The position numbers were made by a program, and so were the translations under genes. Under the pieces are notes generated by a model that saw only the letters and a program-made list of their open reading frames with translations, did not search any database and was not told where the DNA came from. Positions 1 to 10,897 of a DNA stretch of 64,000 nt are shown here, in pieces. The DNA comes from Prinia subflava (Eukaryota > Chordata > Aves > Passeriformes > Cisticolidae): NCBI RefSeq assembly GCF_021018805.1, contig NC_086251.1, forward strand, positions 43,346,767 through 43,410,766, written 5' to 3'. The first letter of the stretch is position 1. Each line of letters starts with the position of its first letter.

Positions 1-1773
1 TATTTTCAAAATGCATGTGCTAAGGAAGGAGATGGACTTAAATGTGTTAAAAGACCATTTGGCTGAAAAATTACTTCATCGAGAAAAAGTCAGAATGGGA
101 ATAAAGAGACAGTGGTTACAGAAAAAAAAAAACCACAATTTTAGTTAAGCAGTACTGCTTTATCTCTGGTCTATTTTCTACCTATAATCATGATCAATGG
201 CTACTTGTAGTTCATCATTCCTCAAAGCACTATATTCTTCTCACAAAATAGTTAATGGAAAGAAAAAAGCCATATTCACTCACTGAAAAGCAATAAAAAG
301 GAATAAACCAGCAGTTGTCATCAAAACTATATTAAAAAAACACTATTTGCTACATGATTAGTTACTTAATATAAAGAACTTTGTATGCATTGCAGGAACT
401 ACCATGAATAAAATTTCCAAGGTATTTATAAAATATCTAGAAATAAACTAAAATAGTCCTAAGGATTTTAGATGTTTGGGATGAAAGATTTTCATGTAGC
501 ATTATTTCCTTCCAAGGATTATTTTCCACACTTACCTTGGGGGAGGAAGGAATGAGGGGAGAACTAGATTGCAAAGACAATGAAACAGGGTTAAATAAAA
601 GTCTAGAATTTCTTTAGCTTCCCAAAAAGTCAACTGAGAAAATTTGTTGTAGTTAAGTTTAAAATTATATGGAAACTGAGACTGATTTAATAAAGTCAAT
701 ATGAATACCTTACAATCAGCTTCTTTAATACTAGTCTACATAGATTCACTCAAGCAAGTCTAGCCACCCTGTCTGAAAAAGCAAAAGCAGGTAGTGATAT
801 CTCCTCTCTACCTGTAGGATAACAGAAACACTATAATCTTACCCATTAAAGTAATTAATTTATTTTTTCTGAAGTCTGCAAGCAGATACAAGTTAAGGGG
901 CATGAAAATTACCTGTGGCACACACATCCCTTCCTCCTCCCATCATCTGCCTGAAATACAGGCTCAAATTATCCCACTCACAGGTCAGACTAAGAACTAA
1001 GACCTGGTTCAAAATCAATCCAAGCGACACTGAAGTAAAAGCAAAAGCACTAAGACCCTACGCCATTAACTAAAGCAGAATAATCCCCTTCACAGCCTCA
1101 CTGAACTTCAGCAGCAGGTGAATGTTAATCGGCTGCAAGGGACCTCTGGAGATCATCCCATCCAAGCCCCCTGCCAAGGCAGGGTCACATAAAAACAGTG
1201 ACATAGGAACTTGTCCACGGTGGGTTCTGAATGTCTCCAGACAAGGACACTCCACAATCTCCCTGGGCAGCCTGTGCCAGTGCTCTGCCACACTCACTGT
1301 AAAGTTCTTCCTCACGCTGAGGTGAACTTCTTGTGTTTTAGTTTATGGCCATTGCTCCCTGTCCTGTCACTGGGCACCACTGAACAGTCTTGCATTATCC
1401 TCTTGACACTCATATCAGAGATATTAATATGCATTACTGAGATCCCTTCTCAGTCTTCTCCAGACTAAACAGGCTATTCAGAGATATTTTTCTTTGTCAT
1501 TAAACAGCCTAAAAAGTCAGGAAATTATTTTCATATTTTACTGTTGATACCACTACCATCTGCATCTTTTCCTCAATAATGATTTGCTTGAGACTTCATG
1601 AGAGATACAAGAGGTGACTGCCTAATGAAAAAAGTGGGTAACACTGAAAGCACAAATCATAGCTGAAACATCCTTAGCTGCATCTTCAGAAACACCTCAT
1701 TTAATGTAAAAACAAGAATCTGGTAACCACATATTGCCTGTTTGGAACAGCAGCTCCCGTTAGTGCTCTGTAC
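1..1773. other. CEP128 intron, left part (no further exon found)
   Basis: This is the intron that follows CEP128 coding exon 4 on the minus strand. I looked on the minus strand for the next expected exon (the conserved segment rich in FHQSL and LSSEQ) and did not find it, so it should lie left of the window. The only structured element is the CR1 fragment near 1100-1480. The rest is AT-rich unique sequence with short homopolymer A runs. Confidence 0.6.
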
Positions 1774-4700
1774 CTGGTCCACATTATCTGCCTCACTGAC
1801 AAATCGAACACTTGCAGATCTAGACCTCCGATGTCTATTGCCCTGCGAGTCCCCGTAAGCCCTGAGAGGAGAAGTGGGCAGGAAGTGGCGGTTGCCTGTA
1901 GGAGATACGAGATAAAAAAAAAATAAGTATGAACACAAATTTTCATTTTGCTTCACAAGAAATGCGTATTTCATCTTGACAATATCCTTCTAGGTCACAT
2001 CACAGACAAAACAACTACTGAATTACATAACATGCATAGGACCCTTTCAGCTCTTCTCAGGATTCTTCTTCAGTTTAAACATTTCTTAACATACAAGTAC
2101 TCCAGAAAGAGGAATCGTTTCTCCAAGGAGTTGTTAGTTTTTCCTCAAAGTTTGTTTGCCCAACCAACCACTTTTTCCTCCACATGTATCTATCAGAGCT
2201 TCAAACTATTATATTTCACAGCTTTTACATAGAAATTAAATCTTTAGAGCTTTCCACTAAAATATATTAAATACTACGTCTCAAAGGAATACTCCACCCA
2301 AATGTCCTTTTCCTAAAATATAATGAATTCTCTGAGACATACAAGAAAAAAAAAATCTACTCTTTTGTGAGTCATAAATAATTTCTCATTTTTTCTTTTC
2401 CACTGTTTCTAAACTTCCATCATCCCCTGCATTTAAAATTTAAATTCCCTTTTTGCTGTGAGAAGCTGCAATATCTTTTGGATTTAGCTTTAACTTGTAT
2501 GTACCTACAACTCATGCAGTGGAAAACTAATTTTCTCAGTTGAAAGAATCAACGTTTCATTTAGATCTCTTGGGATATCAGCAGAAAATACTAACAGAAA
2601 CAGAAAGCTGGAAAAGTTTACCACATAAACAATGGCATAACTTAATGCAGGCCTCCCAGATTTCTAAACTCAGTTTCTTACAAGTAATCAACCATGACTT
2701 TCCATAAGACTATCTCTACACATTTTTCTTAATTTGCTCTGTGCATAACACAGCTATATGACATAATTCAAGCACACTCAAGCCCTTTCAGTATTTCACC
2801 TGATGTTCCTTCTCCTTCCAGGTCACTGGGATATAAGCTTGAGAGAGACGCACTTCTCATTCCAGAGTTCCGTGTTAGTCGCTGGCTCCTTAATTGACCT
2901 ATAGATTGCTCCAGTGTTTCTTTTAACTGCAGAAAAGTTATAATTTACTGAAATATGAACACAAACTTGGCTTTCTTTAAAGCATGGAAAATATGATTTA
3001 TTTAAAAGTCATTAAGAGAATAAAAGCTATTTTTAAGCCAAGTACAGCTATGAATTAATAACAGCTTTTCTTCAATATCTCACATATCACATTCCTGTAA
3101 TTACAGCAAAACATGCTTCCAACATTGGCAGCTTCAAATATCAAGTTTCTTAAAACAGTGGTGCACCACATGGTGCACCACCATGAAAACTCAAAAGTTT
3201 GTCTCCTACAACCAAAATAAGACCTATTTGCCAGCAATGCTCATTAACAGTCCTGCAAAATCCAGAAGATAATAAGATTTTTGAAGTTTTTTACTGGAAT
3301 TTCTCCACAGCCCTACCTGGAATCAATTTTACATATGGCTATCAAATTTCCCTAAGCAGCTATACAGAAACCCCTATTTACAGAAGTTTCCCTTAGAGGA
3401 AAAGAAAGCCATTCCCAATTCAGGAGTACAGAACTAGCTATATTCAAAAATTAGTTCTTAATTTTTCACACTTATATCTTGTTTTTTATAATTGCATTTG
3501 TTAACTTTGGTTCTTAGCCACTTGCTTTGTCACACTTTTATTTGACAATTCACAAAATATTGGTTTCTAAAGGTTCACCTTTTGCTAAGAGAAGCTTGTA
3601 AACAATGGTTAAATTGATGCTTCACTCTTGCAGAATTATACACTGTGTTGAACCTCTTTCTCTCTTCTGAAGAAAACAGCTTTCTTTTCCACACATTTGC
3701 TTCTTTGCTCTCTCTACCTTCACATGGAAAATATTCCTACATTTCACATCTGTTTCAAAGCAGCACCTGCTGCAGCTTGTTTGTAACCAAACTATAAACC
3801 TCTCTTGTCCTAGCAGGACTTGTTTTGCTTTCTCTAAGACACCTGCTTTCAAACTTTTAGAAGACTCTTTCTAGAATTTCCATTCTTTCTGCAATTTAGA
3901 CCAAGCTGGTCAACAGATCCAGACACTGTTGTAGAATGACAGGAAAAACAGCTACACTAGTATGATCACAATCCCATTCCCTGCTATAATTCAGCTTTTA
4001 TCTTATCACTTCTTCACGCACAAGAAACATGTTCCCTAATGCTCCATTTCAGCTACACATCTTCTACTTGCCATAGTACCATGACATAATCTACTGGGTG
4101 CCTATAAACCAGAAAAGTAATGAGCCTACAAAACCTGTCAGAATTTCATTATATAACATATTACTATATTACAATTTAGTTTATTCAAATAAATATTTAA
4201 TAGTTTCTGTTTACAGCTACTTAAGTCCTTATATATTCTGTCCATTAATACCAAGTTTTCAGCTATGAATTCAAACTAATGGAAAATATCTAAGAAGTTA
4301 AGATAAAGTGAAAGCTGCTTACAGTTGTTATTGCTTTGGTTTGCTCCTTGTTATATTCTCTGTATTGTCCTAGCAAATGGTCAACATGTCTTAGGTTTCT
4401 GTTGGTATCCTTAAATAAAAAAGTTTTAGAAAAAAAGTTAAAACAGAAAGCTCCTCTTATCAACATTACTGTTGTTTTTATTCTTATTAATTTCTAAGAT
4501 TAAATTGAAAACATAAGTGCTTTCTAAAAGGTCTAAGCATTCAAAATCCTATTCAAGTAACCACAACATGAAGGGGGTACAGCATGGCTAAAGGAAGGAA
4601 AGTGAAGACAAAGAAAAAAACAAAAACAAATGCTATAACTTCAGAACAGTAAGGCCTCAGCTTCAAATAAAAGGTTTTTTCAAGTTTCACCCAGAAAAAC

Positions 4701-7700
4701 CTTTTTAATCCAAAGACCTTAATATTATCTGCTTGTGGAACAGAATATTTATCTGAGAAATAACAAGTTTTTGAAGGTGAACAGACTAGGTAAGGTCACT
4801 GGCATGAGCAGGCTCTGAACAGATAAACACCTGGATCAGATAGATCTGCTAAAAAGCAGTCCACAAAAAGCAATTAGCTTAAAATTAGAATTTCAGAAGA
4901 GTAGCTAGAAAGAGGTTAGACAGAATCAGAATATCAAAGAATCTCTTTAAAAAAATAGTCAGACTGTCTTCTTATTAACTTATTACCTCTTTTTCTAGAT
5001 TGGTGTTTATTTTCCAAATAAATTTACCATTCAAAATTGATTTTTCTCATATATTGAAAGGAAAAAAAAATTGCTGGTCAAACAGTAAGTAATAAACATA
5101 CACCCACCCACTCTAGGTATTCAGAACTGACAGCTAGAGAAGAATTGGAATAAATTCTCAGGCACTAATGGTGTCAGGATAGCTAAATGTCTCCTCCCAC
5201 TTGGAAAACAAATTCAGATATTCCCTCTGCACCCTCCACTTTTTCTTGCTCAGGTATGTATCTCTTACAAGTTTAGAAATAATGCTTCTCACAGTGCTTT
5301 TTCACATCTAGAAAATATTTGAAATGTAAGCTCTGTCCTGAAGGAACTGACTGCTTACATATTTATCAGAAATTTGGAAATTTTACACAGTGCAAAGACA
5401 ACCAAGACAAGGCTGAAACTTTCTCCTAGCAAATTTAATGTCTCTTGAGAATCTAACAAAGCTGATTTGGCCTATTCAGTTAGCTAACTTTATAAATAGC
5501 ATGCCCCAACACATCATTGTTTCTAACAACATTCTATTACTGTCTGAAATAGCAGCTGTATAAGAGTGTAACAAGCCCCACACTTTCAGCTCAAAAGCAG
5601 TATGATCAATTTCCTAAAACCCTTTCTGGTTTGCAAAGAAAGCAGTGTTTCCCATCTGTACAGTACACCCCACAACTTCAGGAATGAAAATTTTACCCTG
5701 TGTTACAGAAACACGGGCTCTATAAATATTTTAAAACTGTATTTTGTAAACAACCTGCAAAGTGCTTGCTAAAGTATGGATCTTCTCTGTAACTTCTTCA
5801 GCACCATAGTTCTGAGCTCTGTTGTGGGATACTCTCAAAGGGCGCCTTCCAATTCGACCCGAAAGAAAGTTGTCTGAATCACTGGATGAATCTGCCATCA
5901 GTGTCTTGAAGCCTGGGCAGGAAGACCAGAAAAAGTAACGTATGTTAATTCCAGTCTGTAACTGAGTGGTCTTGCACAATATTCCCTAAGCAACTCCATA
6001 AACTCAGATTACCTTCACACAAGTCATTCTGGTTGGGGTCAGCAGGATGTACTTTTGAAGCACATCTTCCAACTGCTCCTCAGTTATTACCTTTGTTCAC
6101 ACTGTGAAGCGCGGTCAAGATGGAGGGGACAGAGCCTCTTAAGAGCAAATTAAGTCAAAATATGCACTCTCACTGCTTCCAAGGCTCCAGTATCCATGAT
6201 AAAACTGCATCCCAAAGCAAATTCTCCCTCCAAACCATACAGTGGAGATATCAATCAATCATCCTGGTCTGCAGAACCATTCTCCTTTACTTCACACAAC
6301 CCACTAAGCTGTCTTCAGAATGGGGAACTGCTAAGTCTCAAGGATGCCAGGATAGAGGGAAAAGAGGTCAACAGTCATCAGATGGGTGAAATTATTAAAA
6401 ACTACAGACAGTCATGCCTACTATAGTAAAGTCACATAGTAACTGATTAAAATAACAACCCTCAAAAGGAAGGTTAGATTGAATTTTTTTCTTAAACTAT
6501 TACACACTGCAGCAGTTTGCCTTAAAGTCATGGAATGACTTGGTGAAAGAAGAAATAGACTGGCAAACTCCTGAACCCCTGTAGTCAAAGAAAAAAAAAG
6601 TCACAGTAAAGATGTCACTATTCCAGCCATGAGAGCTGAAATTTCTAAAAGAAACCATGGATGGATTCAAATCTTATATTATATTTCATATGAAGGCAAC
6701 TTGATGGTTTTCAGGATCTCATATTTAATTTTTAAAAGGTTGCAAATTTGTGTCCCCCAGACTTGGATAAAAACCTTTCAAACATGAAAGAAGAGCAAAT
6801 CAATGTGCTCAGTCTGTGCTCAAGTACATCACTATTCCTTATATTTTCTGAACTGGTGAATTTACCTCATCTTTCCTCTTCTTATCTCACTTCACTAAAG
6901 TACATTTTTACTAACAGTATCAGAACTCGTTATTCCAGTGCCTCACTCTCATCAGCTGCAAAGAAGTCTTAATGAGACTGCAAAAGAATAAACACTAAAC
7001 ACTGGGAAGCAGGAATGATAGAAATAATAACAAGGAACAATACTGGTTTTACTGTAATTTGGTAAAAAAAGCTCAACAAAACCCAACAAACAAGTAGACC
7101 CAACCATAAGATTCCCAACTACTGAAAAGCAAAGACTGAAGAAAAAAAGGGAAATAAAGATTACAGCAGGAAAGATTAATGCATTTATTTTCAGCTGTCC
7201 ATAAATAGGCTCATTAAGATATATACTAGAAAAAGCAAAGAAGAAAGGAAAGTAACCAAGGTAAACATAAAAGCACATGATAAGGAGGACATTTTGTCTG
7301 AAGAAGACTTACTATTTGTGTTTAAGCATTCCTCTTTGCTCTCGCGAGCAACCTAAAAGGAACCACAAGTACTTTTAAGGCGAAGAAGTTGTTTCACATA
7401 AAGCGACATCCTCATTTTTAAAGGAACTGTGAAAGTTTCACTTTAGATTAAAAAAAATAGTCTAAAAAATTTAGACTAAAAAAATAAAAATCACAAAGAA
7501 GTAGAAATTTGTACAAATGTTCCATATGCACATTTGCCTATCAATTGAAACAAACAAAATAAAGCTTATCACTTTTTCCAAAAAGCTACTCTAATTTCGG
7601 CACGTGATCATACTACTTGACAGTAAGAATCATTTGGCTCTTACTGGGTTTCAGTTCTACCCAAATAGATCATAACCTTTGTTGAGCTGATGAAAAGCAT

Positions 7701-8533
7701 CAATACTCAGTATTTTCCTTTCCTGTAGGAAGCAGAGCCTTTCCGCTTCACTGAGGACTCTTTTGAAGACATCTGCCAGGTAAGAATGGAGCTGACAATC
7801 AGAATGTCAGGCTCTCCAGCTCAGGTAAACAAAAGATGAAGTCAGTGTACACTTGATAATTCCTCAATGTTTTATTTGTTCAGCTCCACACAAACTAATC
7901 TATCACTAGGTAACTAACTTAGTGTTACACGAATGGCTGAAGCCTTATAGCTAACACTGAACACGACAAAAATAAAAATCAAATTCCAGAAAGGAAATGA
8001 CACCTGAAAGGCCCTTTCCTTCAGTGCTTGTATTTGAGCCCGGAAAAAGACACGAAGGTGATCCCATACGGTGCTATTTCACCATTGTGCCTTCAGGGAT
8101 CAGTACCACATTTTATTATCAATTTGTCGCACCGTGCTCCCAGCACACTTCAGCAGCACGGCACAGAAAACAGTTCCTTCACACTGTTCATAAGCAAGCA
8201 ATCTATAAATCGTCCTTCCGGCGGCCACGCAGGGAACTTCACCAACACCCGACTCCAGCTCTGAGAGTCTCCCGGTTCTTTGGCCCACACAGGACCGTGG
8301 AACGCAGAACCCGCCGCCGGCCTGGCCTCCGGACTGCCCCGGGGAGCCCCGCGGCCGCCGCACCCCGCGCCTCCCGCCGCCGCTCCCATCCGCGCCCGCC
8401 CTCCCGCCGCGCTCCGAGCCGGGCAGCCGCCCCCCGCACGCCGCCCCGGCCGCGGCCCTTCCCGCAGCCCCTCACCGCACAGCGCTCCGAGGCGAGGCCG
8501 CACCGTCCCCGGGCGCCTTCCGCCCGCCTCACC
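1..8533 (-). CDS. CEP128: CEP128 (centrosomal protein 128), 5' part of gene, runs off the left edge
   Basis: CEP128 is a long coiled-coil protein of the centriole subdistal appendage, needed for microtubule anchoring and signalling at the primary cilium base (family knowledge). Four coding exons are visible on the minus strand: 5755-5912 (ATG at 5898-5896), 4323-4409, 2800-2926 and 1774-1895. Spliced, they give 160 residues that align without gaps in order to the vertebrate N-terminus: an acidic Ser-rich start (MADSSSDSD), an EVTEK segment, the HLLGQYREYN segment, LKETLEQSI, and the PTSPL..YGD..QG block followed by RFVSEAD. This is the low-complexity N-terminal region before the main coiled coil, which would be encoded left of the window. 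A noncoding first exon probably ends at 8533. TSHR lies head-to-head to the right, as in mammals. Introns are phase 0, 0, 1 and 0 after coding exons 1 to 4. I see no frame break. Identification rests on remembered family sequence, not a search. Confidence 0.93.
1100..1480 (-). mobile_element. CR1 LINE 3' fragment
   Basis: Read on the minus strand, this contains diagnostic CR1 3'-end phrases: a tract reading as 'ggctgcccagggagattgtg', then 'gatgatctccagaggtccc' near the 3' end. It is 5'-truncated and lacks any coding capacity, as is typical of avian CR1 copies. Short ORFs here are shadows of the degenerate reverse transcriptase end. Boundaries are approximate. Confidence 0.85.
1774..1895 (-). 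CDS. CEP128: CEP128 coding exon 4
   Basis: This 122-bp exon is flanked by a polypyrimidine tract with acceptor CTACAG before 1895 and by donor GTACAG after 1774 (minus strand). With the single G carried over from the previous exon it encodes 41 residues, beginning G-N-R-H-F and including PTSPLRAYGDSQG and RFVSEADNVDQ. The PTSPL, YGD and RFV blocks match the conserved part of the CEP128 N-terminus, and several Arg/Ser pairs between them suggest a disordered basic linker. It ends in phase 0. Confidence 0.92.
1896..2799. other. CEP128 intron
   Basis: AT-rich intron between coding exons 3 and 4. I see no repeat family, RNA gene or conserved structure in it beyond short A and T runs. Confidence 0.7.
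2800..2926 (-). CDS. CEP128: CEP128 coding exon 3
   Basis: This 127-bp exon has acceptor CTGCAG before 2926 and donor GTGAAA after 2800 (minus strand). It encodes 42 residues plus one base: LKETLEQSIGQLRSQRLTRN, then a Ser-rich stretch, then a P-S-D-L-E-G-E-G segment. The LKE.LEQSI..LRSQRL pattern is the strongest single match to CEP128 in this gene and looks like a short amphipathic helix. It leaves a phase 1 junction that is completed exactly by the next exon. Confidence 0.93.
2927..4322. other. CEP128 intron
   Basis: AT-rich intron between coding exons 2 and 3. It contains a small cluster of palindromes around TGGTGCACCA at 3158-3184. Otherwise I see only unique sequence. Confidence 0.7.
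4323..4409 (-). CDS. CEP128: CEP128 coding exon 2
   Basis: This 87-bp exon of exactly 29 codons has an acceptor TTTAAG before 4409 and a donor GTAAGC after 4323 (minus strand). It encodes DTNRNLRHVDHLLGQYREYN followed by KEQTKAITT. The N-L-R-.-V-D-.-.-L-G-.-Y-R-E-Y pattern is characteristic of the CEP128 N-terminal helix. Both ends are phase 0, so the exon could be skipped without shifting the frame. It is too short to show as a long ORF. Confidence 0.93.
4410..5754. other. CEP128 intron
   Basis: AT-rich intron between the start-codon exon and coding exon 2. I see no mobile element or RNA gene in it. Confidence 0.7.
5755..5912 (-). CDS. CEP128: CEP128 start-codon exon
   Basis: The acceptor CTGCCCAG precedes 5912 (minus strand). 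The first 14 bases are 5' UTR and the ATG is at 5898-5896, in context CACTGATGG (G at +4, no purine at -3). The 48 encoded residues start MADSSSDSD and include EEVTEKIHTLASTLQ, which align to the CEP128 N-terminus. The upstream in-frame ATG at 5979-5977 lies in the intron and is not used. The donor after 5755 reads CAG/GTTGTT, an unusual +3 to +6, so this exon boundary depends on the exonic CAG and on protein alignment. Confidence 0.93.
5913..8532. other. CEP128 intron 1 (inferred)
   Basis: About 2.6 kb of AT-rich DNA between the start-codon exon and the CpG-island exon. It contains a short perfect hairpin (TAGTCTAAA, 3-nt loop, TTTAGACTA) at 7458-7478. No other repeats are evident, and the ORFs here lack any recognisable domain. 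Confidence 0.6.
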
Positions 8534-8720
8534 TCGCCGCTATGGCAACTTGAACTAGCCGCCCTGCCGCCAGCTGCCGGGGCCGCGGGCCGGGCGCCGG
8601 GCCCCCGCAGCGCTCCATGGGACACGGAGTCCACAAGCCCTGGACCCGCCATGGAAAATGCAGTGTGCGGGACTTCAACTCCCGAGAGGCTTTGCGGCGG
8701 CAGAGCGATGAAGGCCGGGC
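8230..8720 (-). promoter_or_regulatory. CEP128: CpG-island promoter and probable noncoding exon 1 of CEP128
   Basis: A sharp rise in GC with dense CpG sites stands out from AT-rich flanks. On the minus strand a good donor, GCGAG/GTGAGG, ends a probable noncoding first exon at 8533. The transcription start should lie slightly right of this, about 8540-8660. A ZNF143-like element, ACTTCAACTCCCGAGAGGC at 8672-8690 on the plus strand, resembles the ACTACAATTCCCAGC-type site found in many broadly expressed promoters. Long GC-rich ORFs across the island are composition artefacts. The start site is inferred. Confidence 0.75.
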
Positions 8721-10440
8721 ACGCCCCGCCTTGCTGGGAGGCCGCTGGGCCTGCGGAGAGCGCTGGTGGGAAAGCTGTGGGAAGTTCCGCAAGTGATCTG
8801 CTGTTTATGAAAGTTGCTTTGTGAAACGGTAATTTTTTACAAAATACACATTGATGTTTACAAACATGTCAGCTAAATGACTGCGAAGAGCAGAAACAAA
8901 AGCTGTTGCCCTGGTAAAGCCGGCGGGTCTGTTCCACTTCCGAGCAGACGGCTGATACGCTGGGAAAAGGCTGAGCGACGGAAAGCAGCTGTTGCTTACA
9001 AGGAGGCATCTCCTCTCCTGTTTCTTGGCTTTTTCTTGTTTCTTTAAGCTACGCATCTCCCTGCTCCCAAATGTTTTATCCATTACCCTTGTGTGCAGTA
9101 AAAATGACCATATATTACACACTGCTACTCTGACTGGCCTTGGAAGAGAGTAAACGGGTAAAGAGTGTTGTGACTGATTACAGGATATATCTCCTGGTCC
9201 TCTGAAACTTGGGCAGAGCTTAATATAGGCCAGCAGTCACTGGAATATTTGTTCACCTATAGGTGAGCACTCCAGCCAAAGCTAAATGCAGTGATGTGGG
9301 GGTTTTAACACATATTATGTCTGTTTCTCTGGAATCCACTCCAGGCAATGACCATTGGGCTTTGAGCACAGTAATAAGGCGTGGCTGGCAAGCCACAGTG
9401 CCTACCTTCATTCCTGTCCTGCAGGACTGTTTAGTGAGCCTCCAGTGCTTGAAGGCCATACGATTACAGCACACTTCGGGCATAAGTCGTGTCTCCCACA
9501 CTGGCAGCATTCACCAGCAGTCCAGGCAGTGGCTGCTGGCTCCTGTGCCTTTGTGGTCATGCTTAAGAGGCATTAACCTCATCTGAGCTGAAGGCAGGTG
9601 AGACAGAGTACAGGAATGTAAGGATATAATTTATTTCACTTCTAGCTGAAGCATTAGTGAATAAGAGTAAAGAAATAAGTCTTCCCTAGCTTCAATACCT
9701 GAGCATTGTCCTGGCCTTTCCCTTGCAAACTGCAGCATTGTATCGCAGTCAGGTTGTGTTTACAGGTCTAAATGCAGGGTGAGAGTCAGGCTTTCTGGTC
9801 ATTCTGCTGCTTATGGTGGTCTCTGGGAGACAGGCCCCAAATTTTCCTGAGTTCTCTGAGCGTTTTTCTCTCGATTTTGTACCTGGCAGTGGACTTACTG
9901 CTCCATAAACTCAACAGAATTCATCTATGAGCAAATCTCTTTTCCTGCCCAAGTAGTGTCTCTCAGGCCATCACAGAGAGGAATGAAGGGGTCGGTAAGG
10001 TGTCCTGGGTGTGACTGGTACATATATGAGGAGTGTATTTACATCTGTGCTGCATGTGAGCACGTCTGACTTGCTGCTAACACAGTGTTCCTCCCAGTGG
10101 AAGCTGATGCCAGTGCCTGAGACCGACACACGAGGCACAGCCACTGGTTCTAAACACCGGGGTAACCATGCATGAGAAAGTAGCTAGTTGGCAAGGAGCA
10201 ATTGCTAGGTTGTAGCAGAAGAAGCAGATGCTTCAGTGCTTCAAATGGCTGTGTGCACACAGCTCCATTCTCAGCTGCAGCACTGCACAGACACTCTCTT
10301 TCACATATGCATACGAAATAAAGCTTATGCCAGTGATTAAGACATAGATTTTTCATCCCCATCAAGTTAAGGCTTGCTTGGTATAAAAATTAAGATACTA
10401 CAAACTGTTACAGAAAACACGTAAGCAGGCATGTATGCCC
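8721..10440. other. Intergenic DNA between the CEP128 and TSHR promoters, first part
   Basis: Mixed-composition unique sequence next to the CEP128 island. I see no gene or clear repeat. Short ORFs around 9250-9590 overlap on both strands and have no recognisable domain. Confidence 0.6.
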
Positions 10441-10897
10441 TGTCATGGTTAGCTGGCATAAATTATTTCTGTCGTGGTTTAGGAATAGTGTTCCCCAATT
10501 TAGGATTCCCACTGAAAAAATCCAAACCTGCTCCCTCACTGCCCTCTCCCTTTCCACCCTGCCCCCCACGATGGGCTGCAGAGGAGAATTGGAGACACAA
10601 AAGACAAAGATCACAGGTCGAGACAAGAACAATTTACTGGAAACAGCAAAAATACTAATTACATAGCATATAAAAAAAGAAAGGATCCATGGAAAATAAC
10701 CCTGCAATAATAGACAATGTCAGATGGCTCCCTCCACCACATTTTCCCAGCTGAAGGAGCTCTTTTTCCCAGAAGAGATTCCCTTTCCCCTACACCCGAC
10801 AAATGGCTTCGTTGGTATAAAATAACCTTAGGATCCTGACCGTGCCCCCCTTCTGGTTACTACTAAAATAAACCCTATCCTAACTGGAACCAGGACA
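10441..10897 (-). mobile_element. ERVL-type LTR (solo or fragment)
   Basis: The element has short inverted ends, TGTCATGGTT on the left and AACCAGGACA on the right, so it reads TGTCCTGGTT to AACCATGACA on the minus strand. The 3' end on that strand has the '..CTAAACCACGACAG..' form common in songbird ERVL LTRs. No internal retroviral sequence is next to it. Flanking bases do not show a clear target duplication, so it is either old or slightly mis-bounded. The ORF at 10408-10707 is not a gene. Confidence 0.7.

Noticed and set aside
7997..8824. 275-codon ORF over the CEP128 CpG island, with overlapping long ORFs on the other strand
   Set aside because: The ORFs exist because GC-rich DNA has few stops. 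They overlap in several frames, are rich in Arg, Pro and Ala, and cross the predicted CEP128 exon 1 donor. No domain is recognisable.
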